This document shows positions 1 through 6,693 of a DNA stretch of 64,000 nt, piece after piece. Every line of letters begins with the position of its first letter. Within the stretch, counting starts at the first letter, position 1. The notes below the pieces were generated by a model. It ran no database searches, was not told the origin of the DNA, and saw only the letters and a list, made by a program, of their open reading frames with translations. A program made the translations under genes and the position numbers. Source of the DNA: an uncultured Tateyamaria sp. (GTDB lineage Bacteria; Pseudomonadota; Alphaproteobacteria; Rhodobacterales; Rhodobacteraceae); NCBI RefSeq assembly GCF_947503385.1, contig NZ_CANNDO010000006.1, positions 62,001 through 126,000 on the forward strand. The letters run 5' to 3'.

Positions 1-1
1 C

Positions 2-403
2 CAACAAGGTGCCTTGGGCAAAGGTCTGCCTGAGCGTGACATGCTTGTGTCGCCGCAGCACCGCGTGCTGATGTCAGGCGAAAAGACAGAGCTGTATTTC
101 GACGAAAGCGAAGTGCTTGTGGCGGCCAAACACCTGACCGGCATGGATGGCATCGACGTGGTGGACGTGTCGGGAACGACCTACATCCATGTGATGTTTG
201 ACCAGCACGAAGTGATCCTGTCTGACGGCGCATGGACCGAAAGTTTCCAACCGGGTGATATGACACTTGGGGCGATGGGGGATGCGCAACGCGCGGAAAT
301 CATCGCGCTCTTCCCCGAGCTGGAAACAGCCGATGGCGTCGAGGCCTACAGTGCCGCACGGCGCAGCCTGAAAAAGCACGAGGCACGCCTGCTGACCCAA
401 TAA
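2..403 (+). CDS. Hint-domain protein, 3' part only
   Basis: The 5' part lies before the window. The readable frame opens at base 2 and ends with TAA at 401-403, giving about 133 C-terminal residues. They match the C-terminus of the next gene at roughly two thirds identity by eye, from QGALGKGLPERDMLVSPQHR through AKHLTG, HEV and ESFQP to the end, so this is the second half of a Hint_2-type (Hedgehog/intein-like) domain. Hint domains perform self-processing at a catalytic Cys or Ser at their start; that residue is outside the window, so activity cannot be judged. The full protein probably had N-terminal RTX-like or other secreted repeats, as its neighbour does, but this is inference. The TTG at 14 is an internal codon, not the start. 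Confidence 0.85.
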   Translation, partial: QQGALGKGLPERDMLVSPQHRVLMSGEKTELYFDESEVLVAAKHLTGMDGIDVVDVSGTTYIHVMFDQHEVILSDGAWTESFQPGDMTLGAMGDAQRAEIIALFPELETADGVEAYSAARRSLKKHEARLLTQ

Positions 404-436
404 ACCGGGTCCATCCCGTTCACCTGATATGCAGCA

Positions 437-496
437 CCCCGCGCGTGATTCGCGCGGGGCGCGAAAAACGGGGCGCGGGGGCGCACCCGTTTTTCG
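437..496. terminator. double-hairpin terminator after the first Hint gene
   Basis: Two perfect inverted repeats lie back to back 34 bases after the stop codon. The first is a 9-bp stem CCCCGCGCG/CGCGCGGGG (437-445 and 451-459) with loop TGATT. The second is an 11-bp stem CGAAAAACGGG/CCCGTTTTTCG (462-472 and 486-496) with a GC-rich loop. The T-run forms the descending arm of the second stem, the usual shape of a rho-independent terminator. The rest of the roughly 310-base gap to the next gene shows no coding frame. Confidence 0.65.
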
Positions 497-660
497 TGTT
501 CAATCGGCGGGATTTCGCAGGATTGTTTCCGCTGTGACAGGGTGCGGGTCTGCGATGCGGCGCCAAAGCGCCTGAATTTTACGCGAGTCAACTATCACGG
601 AAAGTTTCCCCCTGAATTCGAACCAACTTCGAATTAAATCTGAAGCAGACACGTTGTGTA

Positions 661-683
661 CGTGTCGGGCCCTGTCCGACACG
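661..683 (+). promoter_or_regulatory. hairpin in the leader of the RTX/Hint gene
   Basis: An 8-bp perfect inverted repeat CGTGTCGG/CCGACACG (661-668 and 676-683) with a 7-base loop sits about 30 bases before the start codon. It could be an operator or an mRNA leader hairpin; the sequence alone does not decide. Confidence 0.35.
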
Positions 684-714
684 CGCGATTGAGTATCAGA
701 TGGGGGCTGCTGCC

Positions 715-2592
715 ATGCCGGTTATAAATGGAACGCCGAACGACGACACGATTCCGGGCACGAACGAAGACGATACGATCAACGCCGGAAACGGTCAGGA
801 TTTGGTTTCCGGCGAAGGCGGCGATGACAGCATCCTTGGCGGCGACGGCAACGATACGCTGTTTGGGGACGTGGGCGAGGGGACGGCCCCCGGTCAGGAT
901 GCATCACCGCTTGTCATCGACATCGGCAATCTGGTGACGGCGGACAATGCGGACAACAACGTAAGCGCCGGTGATTCAGCCGTCTATCGCAATGTCACGC
1001 AACTGGAGGACGGCACCCAGGTTTCGGCACGGATCGTTCTTGTTTCAAAATCGGATCCGAACCTGCGCGTTGATCTGTCGGGGGGCGACGGATCCGAAAT
1101 CCTGATGAACGGGAACGGCACCGGCGACACGGCGGCGTTCCGTATGGAGTTTTTCATTCCCAGTGCGGGCGATCCCACAACCGGCACACCGGTGGCGATC
1201 AACTCGGTCGCGACGATCAACGACCTTGACCGGAACAGCCCCGGCGACCGCGAGGCGGTGATCCTGAACGAAAGCAGCTTCACCGCTTTTGCGACGTCCA
1301 GTGATACGTCGCTGGATGTGACGCAAAGCGGCGGCACCGTCACGGCGGCGGGCACCGAGGGGAACAATCCTTCTGATCAGGATGCGTGGTTCAGTGCGTC
1401 CTTCGAGAACCGCGAATTCATCGAGTTTTCGCTGGAGGCACGAACGACAAATTCCGGGTTTTCCTTTTCGGGTGATCTGATTGACGATGCGGTTGTGACG
1501 CCCATTGACGCAGGCGATGACACAATCGACGGCGGCGGCGGTCAGGATCAGATTTTTGGGCAAGGTGGTGACGATAGCCTCACAGGGGGCAGCGGAAATG
1601 ACACATTAGATGGCGGCGAAGGCAGCGACATCCTCGACGGTGGCACGGGGCAGGATCTTGTCGAAGGGGGCGCGGGCGCAGACACGCTGACTGGCGGGCA
1701 GGGTGACGACACGCTGCGTGGCGGCGATGGCGAAGACGCAATCACACTGGGCCCCGACAACGATCTGGCCGAAGGTGGACAGGGGTCGGACCGGTTCACC
1801 TTTGACGGGCTGGGCAATCACAATATCATTGGCGGCGAAGACGCGGACGGGCTCGACGTCGATGTGCTGGACCTGACAGGCGTGCGCGCCAACGTCATCC
1901 CGGACGGGCCAGATTCCGAATCCGGTCTGGTCGAGTTGCTGGACGACAATGGCAATGTGGCCCGCCGCGTGACCTATTCCGAGATCGAACAGATTATCAT
2001 CTGTTTCACGCCGGGCACCCGCATTGCGACCCAGAAAGGCGAAGTGGCGGTCGAGGATCTGCGCTCGGGCGACAAGGTCTTTACCCGCGACAACGGATTG
2101 CAGCCCTTGCGCTGGGTCGGGCGTCGCGATCTGACTGCGGCGGAGTTGCACATCGTGCCGGACTTTCAGCCGGTGCTGATCCGCCAAGGTGCCTTGGGCA
2201 AGGGGCTGCCGGAGCGTGATATGCTGGTGTCACCGCAACACCGAATGCTGATCACCTCTGATCTGGCAGAGTTAATGTTCGAAGAGCGCGAGGTGCTGGT
2301 GCCTGCAAAACACCTGACGGGTCTCGACGGTGTTGACGTGGTGCGCGCGCAGCAGGTCAGCTATCTGCACCTGATGTTTGATCACCACGAAGTGGTGCTG
2401 GCCGACGGCGCGTGGTCCGAAAGTTTCCAACCGGCGGATCGCACGTTGAAGGGGATCGGCGACACGCAACGGGCTGAAATCATGTCTCTTTTCCCTGAGC
2501 TGGAGACGTTGGCGGGCTTGGACGTATATGGCGCGGCGCGGCTGTCGCTCAAGCGGCACGAGGCGGAGTTGCTGGTCAATCGCCTGCGGTAG
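715..2592 (+). CDS. RTX-repeat protein with C-terminal Hint domain
   Basis: A predicted secreted or surface protein of 625 residues. It begins MPVINGTPNDD, the usual opening of roseobacter RTX-like proteins, which is why ATG 715 is preferred to the in-frame ATG at 700. Calcium-binding nonapeptide repeats of the GGxGxDxL type occur at about residues 32-52 and again at about 270-360, with an acidic beta-rich stretch between. A Hint_2 domain starts at Cys430 (IIICFTPGTRI) and runs nearly to the end. Known members of the Hint fold self-cleave through this Cys; here that is inferred. There is no N-terminal signal peptide, so type I secretion would be expected, but no exporter genes are in the window. 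The Hint half is a close paralogue of the preceding gene. The 3' end overlaps the convergent MobA-like gene by 17 bases. Confidence 0.87.
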   Translation: MPVINGTPNDDTIPGTNEDDTINAGNGQDLVSGEGGDDSILGGDGNDTLFGDVGEGTAPGQDASPLVIDIGNLVTADNADNNVSAGDSAVYRNVTQLEDGTQVSARIVLVSKSDPNLRVDLSGGDGSEILMNGNGTGDTAAFRMEFFIPSAGDPTTGTPVAINSVATINDLDRNSPGDREAVILNESSFTAFATSSDTSLDVTQSGGTVTAAGTEGNNPSDQDAWFSASFENREFIEFSLEARTTNSGFSFSGDLIDDAVVTPIDAGDDTIDGGGGQDQIFGQGGDDSLTGGSGNDTLDGGEGSDILDGGTGQDLVEGGAGADTLTGGQGDDTLRGGDGEDAITLGPDNDLAEGGQGSDRFTFDGLGNHNIIGGEDADGLDVDVLDLTGVRANVIPDGPDSESGLVELLDDNGNVARRVTYSEIEQIIICFTPGTRIATQKGEVAVEDLRSGDKVFTRDNGLQPLRWVGRRDLTAAELHIVPDFQPVLIRQGALGKGLPERDMLVSPQHRMLITSDLAELMFEEREVLVPAKHLTGLDGVDVVRAQQVSYLHLMFDHHEVVLADGAWSESFQPADRTLKGIGDTQRAEIMSLFPELETLAGLDVYGAARLSLKRHEAELLVNRLR

Positions 2593-3172
2593 ACGCCCGC
2601 CACGCGGCCCAATCCTCGGGCGTGTCGAGGTCGAGCCGCGCGCGCTGGCCTGCCAGCGGAACGAGACATGTGTCGGCCTTGCACTGAGCGAGAATATGCT
2701 GCCCGCCGGTATCCCCGGTGAGGGTGGCAAAATCTGAAAACAGGTCCGCGCGGATGATCAGCGGATGGCCCGGTTTGCCGTCTTGGGTCGCGCCGCGCCA
2801 GATGCGCGCGTTTGGGTGGGTCTGGACCGCGCCCATGACGGCTTTCAAATCGCTGACGGTGATGTCCGGCAAATCGGCAAGCAGGATCATTGCGGTTGGC
2901 GTGTCCGGCCCAAGGGTTGCGATGAGCCGTCGCAGACTTGCGGCCATCCCTTCGTCCGCATCAGGCACATCAATCGCCCGTGCCGGTGGGGCCACGCAGG
3001 CGTAGCGCGGATGCGGTGCGGCTGGCAGGGCAACGCGTACGTCTTCACTGACAGACAGCGCCCGGCGCACCTGACGCGCCAGCAACGGAACACCGTCTAT
3101 ATCCATCAGCAATTTGTCTTGGCCCCGCATCCGAAAGGAAGCACCGGCGGCGAGGATAAGGACAGGCATCAT
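2576..3172 (-). CDS. MobA-like nucleotidyltransferase
   Basis: 198 residues of the NTP_transf_3 family, which includes the molybdenum cofactor guanylyl- and cytidylyltransferases MobA and MocA. The N-terminal signature LILAAGASFRMRGQDKLL (residues 5-22) binds the nucleotide; LLADLP near residue 97 is the usual metal-binding segment, and GKPGHPLII follows. The closest family type by eye is the MocA/CoxI-like cytidylyltransferase that serves xanthine dehydrogenase-type enzymes. No molybdoenzyme gene is adjacent, so the exact substrate is unassigned. Two adjacent ATGs (3172 and 3169) are possible starts. It lies 116 bases downstream of the FAD/GcvT oxidoreductase in the same direction, and that gap shows nothing recognisable. 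Confidence 0.8.
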   Translation of the reverse strand: MMPVLILAAGASFRMRGQDKLLMDIDGVPLLARQVRRALSVSEDVRVALPAAPHPRYACVAPPARAIDVPDADEGMAASLRRLIATLGPDTPTAMILLADLPDITVSDLKAVMGAVQTHPNARIWRGATQDGKPGHPLIIRADLFSDFATLTGDTGGQHILAQCKADTCLVPLAGQRARLDLDTPEDWAAWRASTAGD

Positions 3173-3288
3173 GGCCCGACACTACTGTGCGCAACGCAGT
3201 GCAGCAACGTGGCCGTGATCCAACGGACGCGCTGACGCGCGACGACATTGTGAAAACACCACGCCACCGGTTTGCGCGTTGGATGGCG

Positions 3289-5691
3289 TCATCCCCGCAT
3301 CGCGGTGCCGTCCGGGTCAAAGAGCGGCGTGGTGATGCGGCGGGCAGAACGCATCTGGCCGAGGATTTCGATGTCGACCCGCTCCGTGTTGGTGCAGCGG
3401 TCCGTCGGGAGAAAGCCAAGGGCGACAGACGCGCCCGCATGGTGCGAATACCCGCCCGAGGTGCAAAACCCAACGACCTGACCCTCCAGCCATATGGGTT
3501 CATATCCGTGCACATCCGCATCGTCCGCATCCACGATAAAGGCACAAAGCGTCCGGGACGGCGCGGTCTGTGCCAGTTCCGCATAGGCTGTGCGCCCGAT
3601 AAAGTCGGGTTTTTTGTCGAAGGGAATGAACCGGTCGAGGCCGGTTTCAAACGGGGTGTAATCTGGAGAAAACTCCGAAAGCCATGAGCCAAAGAACCGG
3701 TCAAGCCGCAGAGACATCATCGCCCGCATCCCAAAAGGCGTGATACCATGTGGCTGCCCGGCGGCCCACAAGGTCCACCACAAGGCGCGGTGCTGGGTTG
3801 CGTCGCAATACACCTCGAACCCCAGATCACCGGTATAGGACAAACGCTGCACGATGCAGTCCACCTGTCCAACGGACATACGCACGACGTCCATGAACCG
3901 GATATGCCCAAGATCTTGGCCGCACGCCGCCTCAAGCACTTTGCGGGCATTCGGACCTGCGATCTGGAACCCGGTGCGGCAGTCGGAGATATTGTCAATC
4001 TGCACCCCGTCCTGATGGGCGAGGAACCAGCGCATGTGGACAGCTTGAGCGCCGTAGGACCCGGTAATCTGGAACGCGTCTTCGCTCAGGCAGGACAGCG
4101 TGAAATCCCCGATGATGCGGGCATTGGGTGACAACATGGGCGACAGGCTGACCCGGCCCGGTTGCGGCACGCGACCGGCAAAGATGCGGTCCATCCAAGC
4201 GCGGGCCGTGGGGCCGGTGACTTGGTACTTTCCGAAATTCTGCAATTCGTTGATGCCGACGCTGCCGCGCACCGCCTTGACCTCGCGGGCGGTGGCCGCA
4301 AAGGCGTCGGACCGGCGAAAAGACGGGGTTTCATAGCCGGGCTCACCGTCTTGGGCGAAGTAGTTGGGCACTTCGAGCCCAAATTGGTGGCCCCAGACAG
4401 CGCCCAGATCGCTGAAGATGTCGTACATGGCGGTCGTGGCATGGGGCCGGGCGGCTGGCAGTTCCTCGTTTGGATAGGCGACCGAAAACCGCTTTTGGTA
4501 GTTTTCTACGACTTTGGGGCGCGTGTAACCGGGGCCGATCCAATCGCCATAGCGGGCGACGTCCATCGCGGTCACATCCCGGTCGCATTCGCCTTGGATC
4601 ATCCATTGCGCCAGCATAAGGCCCACACCGCCACCTTGGCTGAACCCGGCCATAACACCGCAGGCAGACCACAGCCCATGACGGCCGGGGATTGGCCCCA
4701 CCAGCGGATTGCCATCGGGTGCAAAGGTGAAGGGGCCGTGGATCACCGATTTGACACCCGCCCGTTCCAGCACGGGGAACCGTTTGTAAGCAAAATCAAC
4801 GCTGTCAGCGATTTTGTCAAAGTCATCTGGCAAAAGTTCATGGCCAAAGGTCCACGGCGTGCCATCAACGGCCCAAGGTTTACAAGGTTGTTCATAAAAT
4901 CCGATGCACAGCCCGCGCCCCTCTTGCCGGAGGTAGCTTTCACCGGCGGGGTCCATCACATGCGGATGCTCTGAGTCGCGTTCATAGATGTCTGCGATGT
5001 CGTCGGTGACAAGGTACTGATGCTCCATCGGGTGAAGCGGCAGGTAGGTGCCCATCATCGCGCCTACCTCGCGGGCCCACAGCCCTGCGGCATTGACCAC
5101 GTGTTCGGTCTGAATGGTGCCCTTGTCGGTCACCACGTCCCAGCCATCCGCGCCTCTGTTGACCTCAAGCACCTTGCACTGTGTTTCAATCGTCGCACCG
5201 CCCATGCGCGCGGCCTTGGCATAGGCGTGGGTGGTGCCGGACGGATCGAGGTGGCCGTCCAGCGGATCATAGAGCGCGCCGATAATACCGTCGGTGTTGG
5301 TGATCGGGGCGATTTCCCGGATCTCGTCGGGGCCGATGATCTCGGTTTCGAGCCCCATAAAACGGTGCTTGGCCCGTTCGGCCAGCAGCATGTCAAAGCG
5401 GTCGCGGTTGTCGGCCAGCGTGATGCCGCCCACATGGTGCAGACCGCAGGACATGCCTGTGATCTCTTCCAGCTCCTTGTACAGCTTGATCGTGTAGCCT
5501 TGCAGGGCGGCCATGTTCGTGTCGCCGTTAAGCGTGTGGAACCCGCCCGCCGCGTGCCAGGTCGAACCGGACGTCAACTCGGACCGTTCCACCAGCATGA
5601 CGTCGGACCAGCCCAGCTTGGTCAGGTGATACAGAACAGAAGCGCCGACGACGCCGCCACCGATGACAACGACACGAGAGGTGGATTTCAT
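3289..5691 (-). CDS. FAD-dependent oxidoreductase fused to a GcvT domain (dimethylglycine/sarcosine dehydrogenase type)
   Basis: An 800-residue two-part enzyme. Residues about 7-370 form a DAO-type FAD domain with the dinucleotide motif VVVIGGGVVG and the motif GSTWHAAGG. His46 of that motif aligns with the histidine that covalently holds FAD in dimethylglycine and sarcosine dehydrogenases. The C-terminal half (about 430-800) is a GcvT/T-protein fold that in these families passes the oxidised methyl group to tetrahydrofolate. The likely role is oxidative N-demethylation of a methylated amine such as dimethylglycine or sarcosine, but the substrate is inferred from family only. A paralogue of the same length and layout lies at 6694-9105 in the opposite direction. 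The start ATG 5691 is preceded by an AAGG-type ribosome-binding site. Confidence 0.88.
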   Translation of the reverse strand: MKSTSRVVVIGGGVVGASVLYHLTKLGWSDVMLVERSELTSGSTWHAAGGFHTLNGDTNMAALQGYTIKLYKELEEITGMSCGLHHVGGITLADNRDRFDMLLAERAKHRFMGLETEIIGPDEIREIAPITNTDGIIGALYDPLDGHLDPSGTTHAYAKAARMGGATIETQCKVLEVNRGADGWDVVTDKGTIQTEHVVNAAGLWAREVGAMMGTYLPLHPMEHQYLVTDDIADIYERDSEHPHVMDPAGESYLRQEGRGLCIGFYEQPCKPWAVDGTPWTFGHELLPDDFDKIADSVDFAYKRFPVLERAGVKSVIHGPFTFAPDGNPLVGPIPGRHGLWSACGVMAGFSQGGGVGLMLAQWMIQGECDRDVTAMDVARYGDWIGPGYTRPKVVENYQKRFSVAYPNEELPAARPHATTAMYDIFSDLGAVWGHQFGLEVPNYFAQDGEPGYETPSFRRSDAFAATAREVKAVRGSVGINELQNFGKYQVTGPTARAWMDRIFAGRVPQPGRVSLSPMLSPNARIIGDFTLSCLSEDAFQITGSYGAQAVHMRWFLAHQDGVQIDNISDCRTGFQIAGPNARKVLEAACGQDLGHIRFMDVVRMSVGQVDCIVQRLSYTGDLGFEVYCDATQHRALWWTLWAAGQPHGITPFGMRAMMSLRLDRFFGSWLSEFSPDYTPFETGLDRFIPFDKKPDFIGRTAYAELAQTAPSRTLCAFIVDADDADVHGYEPIWLEGQVVGFCTSGGYSHHAGASVALGFLPTDRCTNTERVDIEILGQMRSARRITTPLFDPDGTAMRG

Positions 5692-5791
5692 GATGCAAGC
5701 CTTTCAGGGGCGGATCAGCCCTTGGCGCAGAGTGTATGGGGCGAGTCATGGCAAGGAAATGGCGCTTGCGACATGTGGTGTCGCGAATTGT

Positions 5792-6328
5792 CTATGCCGA
5801 CCGCTTGGCCGCGGCACGCCACGTGGCCAGCTTGCGCCGTACCCTGAGGATCAGAAAACGTCGCAGCCAATAGGGCACGTCCAGACGTTTGAGAAGCCGC
5901 AGGCGTTGCAGGACCTGCTTGCGATACGAGCGTTGCAGGCTCCGATGCGTGACCGATTCCGGCGGAAAGTGGTCGAGATGTCGCTGAATGTCGCCGATCA
6001 GATCATCAACGTCGTGCCCCGCCGCAGCAAGCTTGCGCGCAAACTGCAATTCGCGCCGGATACAGACCTTTTCCACACGAACACGCAACGCTTCATCATA
6101 TCCGATGCCACGGGTGAACAGACGCGCGTGGCACATCTCGTGCAGGATACACAGCGCAATTTCGGTCACGTCGGCCTGTAAGATCGTGCTGGCGCCGATA
6201 AAGCATGTGCGGGTGGGATGGTTGTACCACGCGGCAGCATAGCTTGTCGCCTCGGCTGCAATGCCGCCGGGCAGGTACGTGGGCAAATGCGCACGGCTCA
6301 CCGGGTCAACCTGCGCAACAAGGTCCAC
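5792..6328 (-). CDS. HExxH-motif putative metallopeptidase-like protein
   Basis: I do not recognise this protein by name. Its 178 residues contain ILHEMCHARL, a zinc-peptidase HExxH motif (His63, Glu64, His67), in a helical setting like SprT or WLM-type proteases. Acidic residues follow in DEALRVRVEKVC, which could give a third ligand. The C-terminal third is strongly basic (repeated RLRLLKR and RRFLILRVRRK), suggesting nucleic-acid or membrane contact. The start is uncertain: GTG 6328 is the only conventional codon after the upstream in-frame stop near 6382, although the intervening residues also look coding, so a rarer start is possible. It lies 100 bases upstream of, and co-directional with, the FAD/GcvT gene. 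Protease activity is inferred from one motif. Confidence 0.6.
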   Translation of the reverse strand: MDLVAQVDPVSRAHLPTYLPGGIAAEATSYAAAWYNHPTRTCFIGASTILQADVTEIALCILHEMCHARLFTRGIGYDEALRVRVEKVCIRRELQFARKLAAAGHDVDDLIGDIQRHLDHFPPESVTHRSLQRSYRKQVLQRLRLLKRLDVPYWLRRFLILRVRRKLATWRAAAKRSA

Positions 6329-6693
6329 CGCCTTTTGCAGAACACCGAGGGCACCGTCAGGCGCGGCGGAGTGTATGCGCTACACAATCGCTCGATGCTG
6401 ATGGTGATCGAACAGCAGCGCGTGCGCGCGGCGCACAAAGCGCGCGCGCACCCGGCGCGGTATCTGAGCGATCTGAGACAGTCGGGCAATCATGCGAAAC
6501 GGGCTTTTCCCTCGTGGTGCGGGCTGTAACGTGACGGACGAAACGGGCATCAATGTGGGCGCGGTTCGGCGTTTTCTGGAATTCACGCGGGCAACTGCGA
6601 CATATTTTCGAAATTGCGACACCTGATGTCGGGAACTTGCAACTGCGCAGCCCACTGGCGTTCCAGCGTGGCACCAAGATCAGGGAGACAATC
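6329..6693. promoter_or_regulatory. divergent intergenic region with short direct repeats
   Basis: This 365-base gap separates two divergent genes and contains no convincing coding frame. Close to the rightward gene are the 9-mer GCAACTGCG at 6591-6599 and again at 6639-6647, TGCGACA at 6596-6602 and 6615-6621 (19 bases apart), and the palindrome TTTCGAAA at 6606-6613. Such spacing fits binding sites for a transcription factor, but no -35/-10 pair is clear enough to name. Confidence 0.4.

Noticed and set aside
700-714. ATG 700 as start of the RTX/Hint gene
   Set aside because: It adds MGAAA before the usual MPVINGT opening and has no ribosome-binding site; ATG 715 is preferred.
6205-6534. 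Small genes in the 6329-6693 gap
   Set aside because: The short frames on both strands have no ribosome-binding sites, no recognisable composition and overlap each other; the region is better explained as regulatory.
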